64,000 bases of DNA from Streptomyces zhihengii (GCF_016919245.1 NZ_JAFEJA010000001.1:3772001-3836000), one strand, 5' to 3'; counted from the first letter of the stretch, positions 27,682-37,038 are shown. The notes: generated from the letters alone by a model not told the origin. Numbers and translations are program-made.

Positions 27682-29523
27682 TCAGTACGCCTGGGGGGCG
27701 ATGTTCTGCTCCGCCCACACCACCTTGCCGGTGACCGTGCGGCAGGAACCCCAGCGCCGGCAGAGCATGTTGATGAGCTGGAGCCCCCGGCCGCCCTCGT
27801 CGCTGACGTCGGCGTGCTGGATCTGGGGCAGGTCCGGGCCGGTGTCGGAGACCTCGACGGTGAGGCGGTCGCCGCGCAGCAGGCGCAACTGACCGGGGCC
27901 GTTGCCGTAGCGCAGGGCGTTGCCGACGAGTTCGCTGACGACCAGTTCGCTGACGTCCGTCAGGTCCGACAGGCCCCAGGCGCCGAGCTGTTCGCTGACC
28001 AGGCGGCGGGCCACGGAGGCGACGTTCCCCTCCCGGGGGAGCGTCCACACCTTCAGGTCGTCGCCCGGCTCGGGGGTGGTCGCGGCGACGAGCAGCACCG
28101 CCTCGTCGATCCGGAAGGCGTTGGGCGCCTCGGCGAGCAGCTCGCCCTCCTCCAGCCGGCCCGGCCCCAGCGCCATGGCCTTGGTCCGCAGCCGGTCGAG
28201 CTGGACGTCCACGTCGTCGGTGCGGTTCTTGACCAGTCCGTCGGTGTAGAGCGCGAGGTGGCTCCCCTCGGGAGCCGTCACCCGCAGCGGGTCGTACGGG
28301 ATGACGCCGGCGCCCAGCGGCGCCCCGATGGGCACGTCGAGGAAGGCGGCGCCGCCCCGACCGTCGAGCATCAGCGGCGGCAGGTGCCCGGCACTGGCGA
28401 AGGTGAAGCTGCCGTCGGCCGGGTCGTAGACGGCGCAGAGGCAGGTGGCGACCTGCTCGTCCTCCAGGTCGCGGGTGGCGAGGTCGAGCCGGGCGAGGAT
28501 GCGTTCCGGGGCGGTGTCCAGGGTCATCAGCGTCCGGCCGACGGCACGCAGGCGTCCCATGGTGGCGGCCGCCGGGAGCCCGTGGCCCATCACGTCGCCG
28601 ACCATCAGGGCGGTCCGGCCGCCGGGCAGCGCCATGACGTCGTACCAGTCGCCGCCGACCCCGCGGGCGGCGACGGCGGGCGCGTACTCCGCGTGCACGT
28701 CGAGGCCCGGCGTCAGGGGTGTGGCGCGGGGCAGCAGGCTGCGCTGAAGGGTGATCACATGCTCGCGCTCGCGCCCGTAGAGGCGGGCGTTGTCGATGAA
28801 GACGGCGGCCCGGGAGGCGAGTTGCTCGGCGAGTGCCAGATCCGTGGTGGAGAACGGCCGGCTGCCGGCGGCCCGCACGAAGTCGGCCGTGCCCAGCAGG
28901 ACCCCGCGCGCGATCAGGGGCACGGCCAGATAGCTGTGCACCCCGGCGCGCCGCATCTTGTCCGCGGCGCTCGGGGTGGGCGCCACCCGCGCGAAGTCGG
29001 CGTCGCCCATGCGGCTGACCAGCACCGGCTTGCCCTGCCTGAGGCAGTAGCGGTGGAGCAGGGTCTCGTGCGCCGTCTCGGGGCGGTTGATCGTCACGCC
29101 CACCGGGGTCGGCTCCAGCGAGGCGAGCGAGTCGACGGCGCAGACCGCCATGGCGCGGCTGGCGGGGATGCCGGAGCCCGTCCAGCGGGACCCCTCCTCG
29201 CCGCGCAGCACGTCCTCCAGGATGTCGACGGCGGCCGCGTCGGCGAAGCGGGGCACGGTGAATCCGGCCAGCTCCTGGGCCGTCCGCTCCAGGTCCAGGG
29301 TGGTGCCGATGCGGGTGCTGGCGGAGTTCAGCCAGGCGAGCCGGCCGCTGGTGGTGGTCCGGTCGGGCTCGGGGCGGCCGCGGCCCCGGCGGTCGCGCAG
29401 GCCGCGGCTTCCGGACGGTGCCACGGACGCGCCGCTGGCCGAGAGCCGACTGGTCAGGCGTCGTCTGCGACTGCCCCCGTTCACCGTACGGCCTCCCGTC
29501 GCGCTCGTCCGCGCCTCGGTCAC
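27682..29523 (-). CDS. GAF - PP2C (SpoIIE) - HATPase signalling phosphatase
   Basis: The 613-residue multidomain protein is typical of streptomycete partner-switching. It has an N-terminal basic region, a GAF-type sensor (about 75-250; ERTAQELAGFTVPRFADAAAVDIL and AVPLIARGVLLGTADFV), and a PP2C/SpoIIE phosphatase domain (about 270-480). The phosphatase has the metal motifs GVGGDWYDVM and MVGDVMGHGLPAA. A C-terminal HATPase_c domain follows (about 500-610; LVVSELVGNALRYG and EGGRGLQLINMLC). It probably dephosphorylates anti-anti-sigma proteins and may phosphorylate them through its kinase-like end. No sigma partner is adjacent. Confidence 0.93.
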   Translation of the reverse strand: MTEARTSATGGRTVNGGSRRRRLTSRLSASGASVAPSGSRGLRDRRGRGRPEPDRTTTSGRLAWLNSASTRIGTTLDLERTAQELAGFTVPRFADAAAVDILEDVLRGEEGSRWTGSGIPASRAMAVCAVDSLASLEPTPVGVTINRPETAHETLLHRYCLRQGKPVLVSRMGDADFARVAPTPSAADKMRRAGVHSYLAVPLIARGVLLGTADFVRAAGSRPFSTTDLALAEQLASRAAVFIDNARLYGREREHVITLQRSLLPRATPLTPGLDVHAEYAPAVAARGVGGDWYDVMALPGGRTALMVGDVMGHGLPAAATMGRLRAVGRTLMTLDTAPERILARLDLATRDLEDEQVATCLCAVYDPADGSFTFASAGHLPPLMLDGRGGAAFLDVPIGAPLGAGVIPYDPLRVTAPEGSHLALYTDGLVKNRTDDVDVQLDRLRTKAMALGPGRLEEGELLAEAPNAFRIDEAVLLVAATTPEPGDDLKVWTLPREGNVASVARRLVSEQLGAWGLSDLTDVSELVVSELVGNALRYGNGPGQLRLLRGDRLTVEVSDTGPDLPQIQHADVSDEGGRGLQLINMLCRRWGSCRTVTGKVVWAEQNIAPQAY

Positions 29524-29681
29524 AGTGTGCCCCGTGGACGGTGGGCACGCTTTCCGGACGGAACAGCCGTCCGTTTGGCATCAGAGCGTACGGGGAGAGG
29601 GGCTTTTGCGGCAGGCGTACGGGGGCACGAAGTGCGACGACGTGCTCCGGCGCCGCGGACCGGGCCGCGGCGGTGTCCGGA

Positions 29682-30362
29682 TCAGGAGTCGCGCAGGCTC
29701 TTTCTGGCCAACTCGTAGGCGGGCAGCATCTGCTCGTGCTCCTCGCTGTCCAGTCCGCCGAGGTCCACGACCACCACGCCGTCCGGTGTCGTCAGCGCGA
29801 ACGCCCGCTCCCGCTTCGGCGCGTCGAGCAGTTCACCGGTGTTGAGGTAGCGGACCTCGACCGCGTCGTAGGCGCCGGCCTTCGTCTCCGTGTACACCTC
29901 GTCCTCGCGGTCGGCGGCCGCGTCGGCGACGAACGCCTCCAGCGCGGCGCGGGGGTCGTCGCCCGCCGCGCCGCCGGCCCAGACGCGCAGGAAGCCGATG
30001 TGGCCGGCCGGCTTGGCGTCGATCTCGCAGCGCAGCGAGACCGGCCCCTGCTCCAGCAGGGCGGCGAACTCGCCGTCCGGCTCGTGCGCGACGGCCTCCG
30101 GGCTCCAGCCCTCGGCGAGGTCGAAGACCACCGGCAGCGGGCAGGCGGACGTCTCCGCGCCCACCGATCCCGCCTTCCTCACCTCGGTGCGCGTGCCGTC
30201 CCCCGCCCGCGGCGACGTGCTCGGGGCCGCCGGATCGCCGCTGCCCGCCGCCTTGCGGTCGGGCTCGGCCTGCGCGCCGCACGCCGCCGCGGCCGCGCCC
30301 AGCAGCAGCGCGGCGGCGGCCGCGACCGCTCCGCGCGCGAGGCGCCGTGTCACGTCAGCCAT
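29682..30362 (-). CDS. Putative secreted lipoprotein
   Basis: The 226-residue product has a hydrophobic signal AVAAAAALLLGAAAAACGAQ with a lipobox-type cysteine near residue 28, then a Ser/Pro/Gly linker. The globular domain (about 75-220) includes LPVVFDLAEGWSPEAV and a C-terminal YLNTGELLDAPKRERAFAL. Similar lipoproteins are widespread in streptomycetes, but I recognise no function. It is divergent from the acetyltransferase gene. Confidence 0.8.
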   Translation of the reverse strand: MADVTRRLARGAVAAAAALLLGAAAAACGAQAEPDRKAAGSGDPAAPSTSPRAGDGTRTEVRKAGSVGAETSACPLPVVFDLAEGWSPEAVAHEPDGEFAALLEQGPVSLRCEIDAKPAGHIGFLRVWAGGAAGDDPRAALEAFVADAAADREDEVYTETKAGAYDAVEVRYLNTGELLDAPKRERAFALTTPDGVVVVDLGGLDSEEHEQMLPAYELARKSLRDS

Positions 30363-30457
30363 GTCAAGGTCCCCACCCCGGTGAAACGGCCGTCCGGTGC
30401 ACGGCCGCGTAGCAGGATCGATCCTACGGACACCGGTGACGGGAGAGGAACGCGCAC

Positions 30458-31018
30458 ATGGGAGTGAACAAGGACCGGATGCTGGCCGGCGAGTGGTACC
30501 TGCCGGACGACGAGGAGCTCGCCGCCGACACCGAGCGGCGGTTCGCGCTGTGCGCGGCGTACAACGCGGGCGGCGGCGCGGCCCCCGCGGACCGGGAGGG
30601 CATCCTGTCCGAGCTGTTCGGGTCGCTGGGCCGCCGGGTGCGGATCCGGCCGCCGTTCCAGTGCGACTTCGGCTACCACATCAGCGTCGGGGACCGTACG
30701 TTCGTCAACTTCAACGCCGTGTTCCTGGACGCGGCGCCCATCACCGTCGGGTCGGACGTCCAGATCGGTCCGGGCGTGCAACTCCTGACCCCCACCCACG
30801 AACTGGACACCGAGCGGCGCCGGGCGGGCTGGGAGCGGGCCGAGCCGGTGACCGTCGGGGACAACGTGTGGCTCGGGGCGGGGGTGATCGTCTGCCCCGG
30901 GGTGACGATCGGCGAGAACACGGTCGTCGGCGCCGGGTCCGTGGTCACCAGGGACCTCCCGGCCGGGGTGCTCGCCGTGGGGAACCCGGCCCGGGTGATC
31001 CGCCGGCTGGAGCCCTGA
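30458..31018 (+). CDS. Sugar O-acetyltransferase (maltose/galactoside acetyltransferase type)
   Basis: The 186-residue enzyme is a left-handed beta-helix acetyltransferase that uses acetyl-CoA. The N-terminal Mac domain starts MGVNKDRMLAGEWYLPDDEEL. The hexapeptide repeats run from about residue 65 to 175, with the catalytic His in TPTHELD and the CoA-binding loop NVWLGAGVIVCPGVTIGENTVVGAG. It is close in layout to maltose O-acetyltransferase. The physiological sugar is not known. Confidence 0.92.
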   Translation: MGVNKDRMLAGEWYLPDDEELAADTERRFALCAAYNAGGGAAPADREGILSELFGSLGRRVRIRPPFQCDFGYHISVGDRTFVNFNAVFLDAAPITVGSDVQIGPGVQLLTPTHELDTERRRAGWERAEPVTVGDNVWLGAGVIVCPGVTIGENTVVGAGSVVTRDLPAGVLAVGNPARVIRRLEP

Positions 31019-31270
31019 GGGGCGGGAGCGCCGGGGCGGGCCCGGGGCGGTGGGCCGTACCGGGCGGGGGCCGGGGCGGGAGCGGCGCCGTGCCGGGGCA
31101 GTGGGCGGGGGCGGAGGACGCCGGGCGGGGGCGCCGCACCGGGAGTGCCCGGCCGGCGCGGGGCCCCGGGCCGCGTCGGGGCGGCACCGGCCGCCGTGTG
31201 CGGCGGCTCGCGGGCGCCCGCCCGTGGCGTCGCCCCGGCGATGTCCGACCCGGCTGTCACACTCGAACCC

Positions 31271-32938
31271 ATGGACGAGCGGTGGGCCGTGGCGGCGGCC
31301 GAGGGGGACGGGGCCCGCCTCGTCCCCCTCGGCCCCGACGGCCTGCCCGCGGGGCCCGTCCTCGACGAACCGGACCTGGCGGAGGCCGTCCGCTCGCGGC
31401 CCGGGGTCGGCCGCTGGGTGTGGCGGGCCACGGCCGGCGTCTACCCGCGGCTGCTCGCCGCCGGGGTGCGCGTCGAGCGCTGCTACGACATCGAGGACGC
31501 CGAGCTGCTGCTGCTCGGCCACGAGGGCCGGCTCGGAGAGCCCCGCTCGGCGGCCGCGGCCTGGGCCCGGCTGCACAACGCCCCCGTCCCGCCGGACCCG
31601 CCCGCCCGCGCGGCCGTCCCCGGCGCCCAGTCACCGCTCTTCGAGCCGCTCCAGCCCGATGTGCCCCTGGAGGCGCTGCTGGAGGTGTACGCCGACCAGC
31701 AGCGCCGCCACGGGGCGACGGCGCACCCCGGGCGGATGCGGCTGCTCACGGCGGCCGAGTCGGCGGGGATGCTGGTGGCCGCGGAGATGCACCGGGCGGG
31801 GCTGCCCTGGCGGGCCGACGTCCACCGCGCCGTGCTGGGCGAGCTGCTCGGCGAGCGGTACGCGGGCGGCGGCGAGCCGCGGCGGCTGGCGGAGCTGGCC
31901 GACGAGGTGTCCGCGGCGTTCGGGCACCGGGTGCGGCCGGATCTGCCGGCGGACGTCGTCCGGGCCTTCGCCCGGGCGGGGATCAAGGTCGGGTCCACCC
32001 GGCGCTGGGAGCTGGAGGGGATCGCGCACCCGGCCGTCGAGCCGCTGATCCGCTACAAGAAGCTGTACCGCATCTGGACGGCCCACGGCTGGAGCTGGCT
32101 CCAGGACTGGGTGCGCGACGGCCGCTTCCGCCCCGAGTACGTGCCCGGCGGCACGGTCTCCGGCCGGTGGACGACCAACGGGGGCGGCGCGCTCCAGATC
32201 CCGAAGGTGATCCGGCGTGCCGTGGTCGCGGACGAGGGCTGGCGTCTCGTGGTGGCCGACGCCGACCAGATGGAGCCCCGGGTGCTGGCGGCGATCTCCC
32301 GCGACCCGGGCCTGATGGAGGTGGCGGGCCACGAGGGCGACCTCTACACGGCCCTGTCGGACCGGGCCTTCTCCGGGGACCGCGCGCACGCCAAGCTGGC
32401 GCTGCTCGGCGCCGTCTACGGGCAGACCTCCGGGGACGGCCTGAAGAACCTGGCCGCGCTGCGGCGCCGGTTCCCCCGGGCCGTCGCCTATGTCGACGAC
32501 GCCGCCCGGGCCGGTGAGGAGGGCCGCGTCGTCCGGACGTGGCTCGGCCGCACCAGCCCCCGCGCGCCGGGCGCGGAGGAGGACGGGGAGGCGGGCATCC
32601 CGCAGGAGGGCGAGGAGGCGCCGGGGCGCACGGGCACCTCCGACTCCCGCGCCTGGGGCCGCTTCACCAGGAACTTCGTGGTGCAGGGCAGCGCGGCCGA
32701 CTGGGCGCTGCTGATGCTGGCCGCGCTGCGCAGGGCCATCGCGCCGCTCCGCGCGGAGCTGGTGTTCTTCCAGCACGACGAGGTGGTGGTGCACTGCCCC
32801 GCCGAGGAGGCGGACGAGGTCGCCCGGGCGATCCGGGAGGCGGGGGAGCTCGCGGGGCGCATCGCCTTCGGCGAGACGCCGGTGCGCTTCCCGTTCACCG
32901 TCGCGGTGGTGGGCTGCTACGCCGACGCGAAGGAGTGA
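31271..32938 (+). CDS. Stand-alone family A DNA polymerase with degenerate 3'-5' exonuclease domain
   Basis: The 555-residue protein is the actinobacterial bifunctional 3'-5' exonuclease/DNA polymerase type. It lacks the 5'-nuclease domain of Pol I and has a reduced exonuclease-like N-terminal half (about 1-180). Polymerase motif A is LVVADADQMEPRVLAAI, motif B is AHAKLALLGAVYGQTSGDGL and motif C is FFQHDEVVVHC. An acidic insertion (EEDGEAGIPQEGEEAPG) lies in the fingers/palm region. Its cellular role is unclear; repair synthesis is the usual guess. ATG at 31271 is taken as the start; ATG at 31241 is also in frame and neither has a clear ribosome site. Confidence 0.88.
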   Translation: MDERWAVAAAEGDGARLVPLGPDGLPAGPVLDEPDLAEAVRSRPGVGRWVWRATAGVYPRLLAAGVRVERCYDIEDAELLLLGHEGRLGEPRSAAAAWARLHNAPVPPDPPARAAVPGAQSPLFEPLQPDVPLEALLEVYADQQRRHGATAHPGRMRLLTAAESAGMLVAAEMHRAGLPWRADVHRAVLGELLGERYAGGGEPRRLAELADEVSAAFGHRVRPDLPADVVRAFARAGIKVGSTRRWELEGIAHPAVEPLIRYKKLYRIWTAHGWSWLQDWVRDGRFRPEYVPGGTVSGRWTTNGGGALQIPKVIRRAVVADEGWRLVVADADQMEPRVLAAISRDPGLMEVAGHEGDLYTALSDRAFSGDRAHAKLALLGAVYGQTSGDGLKNLAALRRRFPRAVAYVDDAARAGEEGRVVRTWLGRTSPRAPGAEEDGEAGIPQEGEEAPGRTGTSDSRAWGRFTRNFVVQGSAADWALLMLAALRRAIAPLRAELVFFQHDEVVVHCPAEEADEVARAIREAGELAGRIAFGETPVRFPFTVAVVGCYADAKE

Positions 32939-32939
32939 G

Positions 32940-32993
32940 CCGGCCGACCCGCCCGCGTCCGTCGGGGGAGACGGGAACGGGCGGGTCGGCCGG
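32940..32993. terminator. Hairpin between convergent polymerase and wrbA genes
   Basis: A perfect 16-bp stem (CCGGCCGACCCGCCCG and its complement) with a 22-base loop fills the gap between the two stop codons. Confidence 0.82.
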
Positions 32994-32995
32994 GG

Positions 32996-33613
32996 TCAGG
33001 CCGCGGCCCGGAGACCGCGCCGGAGCGCGGTGCCGATCTCCACGGCGCGGCGGGCCTGGAAGCCGACGGCGGCCAGGTTCTCCGCGCCGGGGAGGTCCTG
33101 GTGGTAGGCGACATGGCTGGTGCCGTACGGGTTGCCGTTCTTGATGTCGAACTGCACGGCGTCCGCGTAGCCGGGCGCCACGATGATCGCGCCCCAGTGG
33201 TAGAAGGTGTTGTTGAGGGCGAGGAGGGTGCTCTCCTGGCCGCCGTGGGTCTGCGTCGTCGAGGTGAACGAGGAGACGACCTTGTTCACCAGCTTGCCCT
33301 GGAACCACAGGGTGCCCGTGCCGTCGATGAACTGCTTGAGCTGGGCCGCGGGCAGGCCGTAGCGGGTGGGGGTGCCGAAGAGGAGCACATCGGCCCACTC
33401 CAGGTCCTCCAGGCCCGCGACGGCCACGTCCCGGGTGGCGTCGCGGTGGGCGGCCCAGGTGGGGTTGGAGGCGACGGCCTCCTCGGAGGCCAGTTCGGCG
33501 ACCCGGCGCAGCCGGACCTCGGCGCCGGCCTTCTCGGCGGCCTCGGCGGCGGCGACGGCCAGGCTGTGGACGCTCCCGGTGGCCGAGTAGTAGATGACGG
33601 CGACGTTCGTCAC
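32996..33613 (-). CDS. wrbA: NAD(P)H:quinone oxidoreductase WrbA
   Basis: This flavodoxin-fold FMN enzyme of 205 residues reduces quinones by two electrons and protects against oxidative stress. The FMN phosphate loop is VIYYSATGSVHSLA, with LLFGTPTRYGLPAAQLKQFIDGTG and SSFTSTTQTHGGQESTLLA providing the rest of the site. GTPTRYG and TQTHGGQE are WrbA signatures. The GTG at 33613 has AAGGAG at 9-base spacing. It appears to be a single-gene unit. Confidence 0.95.
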   Translation of the reverse strand: MTNVAVIYYSATGSVHSLAVAAAEAAEKAGAEVRLRRVAELASEEAVASNPTWAAHRDATRDVAVAGLEDLEWADVLLFGTPTRYGLPAAQLKQFIDGTGTLWFQGKLVNKVVSSFTSTTQTHGGQESTLLALNNTFYHWGAIIVAPGYADAVQFDIKNGNPYGTSHVAYHQDLPGAENLAAVGFQARRAVEIGTALRRGLRAAA

Positions 33614-33750
33614 GGTGACGCGCTCCTTGTTCGGACGGTGACGGCAGGGGGTGGGGAGTCCCTGCGGCGGTCTCCGGCAGGTCCGGGGCCATCCTGCTGG
33701 CCGCGCGGGCGCGCGCGGCAACCGCGCGCCCACCGCCCGTCCATCGCGCG

Positions 33751-35028
33751 TCAGCCCAGGCCGGTCCACACCGGGTCGAGGACGATGCCCTTCAACTGGG
33801 CCATCGTCAGGGCGGGTTCGGCCCGGGAGGCGTCCCGGCCCTGGGCGGGCGCGTTGAACGCCATGATCACCACCCGGAGTCCGTCCGGACGCAGGGTGTC
33901 GACCGTCCAGCCGACCGAGCCCGCGCCGCCCTTCTGGTCGGGATCGCCGTCCTGGGTCTCGCGCAGCAGCGTCCCGTCGGGCAGCGTCGTCCCCCCGGCG
34001 AAGTCGCCGGCCAGATCCGACATGCCCGGCTGGACGTTGATCTGGACGAAGGAGGCCCCCTTGCCGTCGTCGACCACGACGTAGGCGTAACCCGGCTCGC
34101 CGCCCCGGTCCGTGACCGCCAGTCCGCTGGGCAGCAGGCCCGTCAGCGCGGCGACGGTCTTCTCCCCCGACGGCCCGCCCGGACCACCGGCCCCCTCCTC
34201 GGGCGGTGCGCCCGCCTCGGCCTGGTAGGCGGCGGCGATCGGATCCCATTCGTCCGCCGTGACCAGGGACTTCATCCGGGCCGGGGTGAGCGGCGGGTCC
34301 GCCCGGGTGACCGCCGCGCCCTTCTCCTCGGGGGCGTTGTACTCGCTCGCGTCGATCAGCACGCCCGCGGGCGTGAGCAGAGTGGACCGCCACTGCTTCG
34401 CGCCCCGGTCCCGGTCGTGCACGTAGCCCTGCACGAACAGGTAGCGGGAGCCGTCGGAGAGGGTCTCCTGCCGGCATTCGTCGAAGTCGACGAGCGCCTT
34501 CGACGGGCAGGCGACCATGGACGCGGCCGACTCGCCCCCCGGATCGATCCGGCCCAGGCTCAGCGAGATCCGTGCGGCACCGCCGCCGTCGTCGAACACG
34601 ACGGAGGCGTACGGGGCGGACGACCCCTCCTTGGCGCTGCCGCGGCCGTCCTTGCCGGCGAGGTCCCCGGCCGGGAGCAGGTCGGTCAGCGTCCTCAGCA
34701 TCTGCTCCGCGGTGACGGCCCCCTCGGCGCCCGCGGGCGGCGAGGTGGGACCGGACTGCCCGGTGCCGCCCTCCGCGGCCACGGCGGCGCGGCCGTCGGC
34801 GCGGTCGGCGCCGCCGCCGAGGAGGCCCGCGGCGTGGCCGCCGCCCACCCCGACCACGGCCAGGGCCAGCACGCTGCCGGCGACGGTCGCCCGGCGCACG
34901 GCCAGCTTGCGCCGGCCCCGGGCCGTGCCGCCCTCGACCAGCCGGAGCCGGTCGGCCGGGGTCATCGTCTCGCCGGTGCGGCGCAGCGCGTCGCCGATCT
35001 CGTCCTCGAAGGGCACGGGGTACCTCAC
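33751..35028 (-). CDS. Single-pass membrane protein with duplicated extracytoplasmic domain, partner of the SigE-type sigma factor
   Basis: The 425-residue protein has a short cytoplasmic N-terminus (about 1-42), one membrane segment (TVAGSVLALAVVGVGGGHAA, about 48-68) and a large outside part. That part is an internal duplication. The first half (about 105-290) and second half (about 300-425) each read T..LLP, then a VV.DDG.GA strand, then a closing helix (LTPARMKSLV versus LTMAQLKGIV). It lies 160 bases downstream of the sigma gene on the same strand, so it may be an anti-sigma-like sensor, although no zinc-finger or ASD motif is seen. GTG at 35016 is an alternative start. Confidence 0.72.
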   Translation of the reverse strand: MRYPVPFEDEIGDALRRTGETMTPADRLRLVEGGTARGRRKLAVRRATVAGSVLALAVVGVGGGHAAGLLGGGADRADGRAAVAAEGGTGQSGPTSPPAGAEGAVTAEQMLRTLTDLLPAGDLAGKDGRGSAKEGSSAPYASVVFDDGGGAARISLSLGRIDPGGESAASMVACPSKALVDFDECRQETLSDGSRYLFVQGYVHDRDRGAKQWRSTLLTPAGVLIDASEYNAPEEKGAAVTRADPPLTPARMKSLVTADEWDPIAAAYQAEAGAPPEEGAGGPGGPSGEKTVAALTGLLPSGLAVTDRGGEPGYAYVVVDDGKGASFVQINVQPGMSDLAGDFAGGTTLPDGTLLRETQDGDPDQKGGAGSVGWTVDTLRPDGLRVVIMAFNAPAQGRDASRAEPALTMAQLKGIVLDPVWTGLG

Positions 35029-35073
35029 TCTCTGATCTGCCTGTGAAAGGTGTTCTCCGCGGCGGGCCCCGGT

Positions 35074-35170
35074 GGCGTCCGCCGGTGTGTCGTGTGCGGC
35101 GGGCCCTGCGGGCGTCCGCCGGTGTGCTGTGTGCGGCGGACCCGGGGCCCGCCGGTGGGCGTGTCCGCCC
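35074..35170. repeat. 37-bp tandem repeat between sigma factor and membrane-partner genes
   Basis: GGCGTCCGCCGGTGTG begins copies at 35074 and 35111 (37-base period). A third, shortened copy follows from about 35146, and a partial copy precedes the array. The repeats contain complementary CCGCCGG and GCGGCGG blocks that could form alternative hairpins between the two co-oriented genes. Confidence 0.7.
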
Positions 35171-35188
35171 GGGCTCGGCGGCCCGGGC

Positions 35189-35698
35189 TCAGCGGGAGGC
35201 GAACTCCACGAGACTGCCGCCCAGTTGCTCGCGGAGCCTGGCCAGCGCCCGCACCGTCCTGGTGCGCACGGCCGCAGGACTGGCCTGCATGGCCTCGGCG
35301 GTCTCCTCGACGCTGCGGTCCTCCCAGTACCGCAGCACCACCACCGCCCGGTCCTTCGGCGCGAGCGTCCCGAGCGCGCCGAGCAGGGCCAGCCGGAGAT
35401 CGGGGTCGTCCCCGGTGGCCGGCGGGGAGTCGGGGAGGTCGCCGACGGGCCGCTCGGCGGCGGAACGGCGGCGCCGGTGGGTGAGGAAGGCGCGGACGAG
35501 CACGGTCTGCGCGTAGCCCGCCGGGTTGTCGATGCGGGAGATCCGCCCCCACACCAGGTACATCCGCCCCAGGGTCTCCTGCACCAGGTCCTCGGCGAGA
35601 TGGGTGTCGCCGCCGGTCAGCAGGCACGCCGACCGGTAGAGATGGGTGGCCCGGCCGGCCGCGAAATCCCGGTACTGCTCGGCTCTGGACGCTTTCAT
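35189..35698 (-). CDS. SigE-family ECF RNA polymerase sigma factor
   Basis: The 169-residue sigma-70 group 4 protein has region 2 at about 10-75 (FAAGRATHLYRSACLLTGGDTHLAEDLVQETLGRMYLVWGR) and region 4 at about 105-160 (TLAPKDRAVVVLRYWEDRSVEETAEAMQASPAAVRTRTVRAL). The YRSACLLTG.D region 2 type is the actinobacterial SigE family. ATG at 35698 has GGAGGAG upstream at about 10 bases. It is followed by a repeat-filled gap and the membrane protein gene that may control it. Confidence 0.92.
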   Translation of the reverse strand: MKASRAEQYRDFAAGRATHLYRSACLLTGGDTHLAEDLVQETLGRMYLVWGRISRIDNPAGYAQTVLVRAFLTHRRRRSAAERPVGDLPDSPPATGDDPDLRLALLGALGTLAPKDRAVVVLRYWEDRSVEETAEAMQASPAAVRTRTVRALARLREQLGGSLVEFASR

Positions 35699-35818
35699 AC
35701 CCGCCGTGCTCCTCCCCCGTGACCGGGGCGGCGCCCGTCGGCGCCGCCCCCGGCGGTGCACCGGGTCCCCCGTCCACCGCCTCCACTTGAACTGACGCGG
35801 TGGCGCGGGGGAAATGTT

Positions 35819-36615
35819 TCAGGCTCCGTCGGCGAATCTGTGGTCGGCTCGCGGCACCGGCGGGCGGAGGGCGCCGAAGGGCCCGCGCAGCACCTCGGCG
35901 TGCGCCTCCCGGACCGCGGGGCCCGGGTCGACACCCAGTTCCCCGACCAGGGTGCGGTGCAGCGCCCGGTACACGCCGAGCGCCTCGGCCTGCCGGCCCG
36001 TGCGGTGCAGGGCGCCAGCATGAGCTGCCGGTGGAACGCCTCGCGCAGCGGGAACTCCGCCACCAGCGCGGCCAGTTCGGGTGCCAGTCCGTCGTGGCGG
36101 CCGAGCTCCAGCTCGGCGTCGTAGCGCCACTGGAGCAGTTGGAGCCGGGCCTCGCCCAGCTTCTGCACCAGCGCGGGCCGGGTCTCGTCGGGTCCGTACA
36201 CCCCGTCCAGCGGCGTGCCGCGCCACAGGCCGAGGCCCGTCCGCGCGGTCGTGACGACCTCGGCCCACTCGGCGCGGCCGTAGGCGGTGCGGGCACGGGC
36301 CACGCACTCCTCGAAGACGTCGCTGTCGAGTTCGCCGGGGGCGACCCGGAGCACATAGCCGGGGGCCACGGCCCGCAGCCGGTCGTCCTCCGCGAGGAGC
36401 CTGCGCAGCCGGGTCACATGGTTGTGCAGCGAGGCGTGGGCGGAGGCGGGCGGCTCGTCGCCCCACAGGGCGGCCTTCAGCTCGTGGACGGGGACGACCT
36501 TGTTGGCGCGCAGCAGCAGGGTGACCAGCAGCACGCGGACCTTGGCACTGCCGAGGTGGTGCGGGAGGCCCGCGGGGTCGAGGAGCGCGGGCACACCGAG
36601 GAGACCGAATCGCAT
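35819..36615 (-). pseudogene. SARP (AfsR-type) regulator broken by a frameshift
   Basis: The start at 36615 (MRFGLLGVPALLDPAGLPHHLG, after GGAGGAG) opens a winged-helix DNA-binding domain (about residues 10-95). A bacterial transcriptional activation domain runs to EAFHRQLMLA. There the frame shifts near 36008-36016: the expected continuation LHRTGRQAEALGVYRALHRTLVGELGVDPG is present but in another frame, ending at 35819. A net change of two extra bases (or one missing) in CTGGCGCCCTGCAC accounts for it. Repaired, it would be a small SARP of about 265 residues. SARPs activate antibiotic clusters; none is visible here. A sequencing error cannot be excluded. Confidence 0.75.
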
Positions 36616-37038
36616 GCCGTCTCCTCCCGTGTCGCGGCCTCGGAGCCTCCCCCCGTCCTGAGCGTTGGCCACATGTTAGCGATCTGTTGGAGACCGCTGT
36701 TTGTATGACGTCGTCGGATCCGGCCCGCTGGTGCTCGGCGTGGTACGCCACACTCGGGGGAGTGTCGCCACCGCAGCCGGTTCCGCGGACGAGAGCGCCC
36801 CGGTCACCTTCGGTGCCGGGGCCCTCGTCCCCTCACCGCCGCGGCGCGGGCGGTGGCCCGCGGCCCCGTCAGTCCGCCGCGTCCACCCCGAGGTTCCGTA
36901 CGGTCGGCGTGTCCCCGCCGGCGACCGGACCGGCCGGGGCTTCCGTGAAGACTCCGTCCGACGTCGTGCCCGGCGCCGAGCCGATCGGCCGGCCGCAACC
37001 GCCTCCACCGGCAGCGGGCTCCGCGCCCCGGGCGCCGC
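36616..37038. other. Gene-free stretch upstream of the SARP gene
   Basis: No convincing coding region is seen. On the minus strand TAACAT (36678-36673) is a plausible -10 for the SARP, preceded by spaced AACAG words that could be activator half-sites. The rest is GC-rich with no recognised element. Confidence 0.4.
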
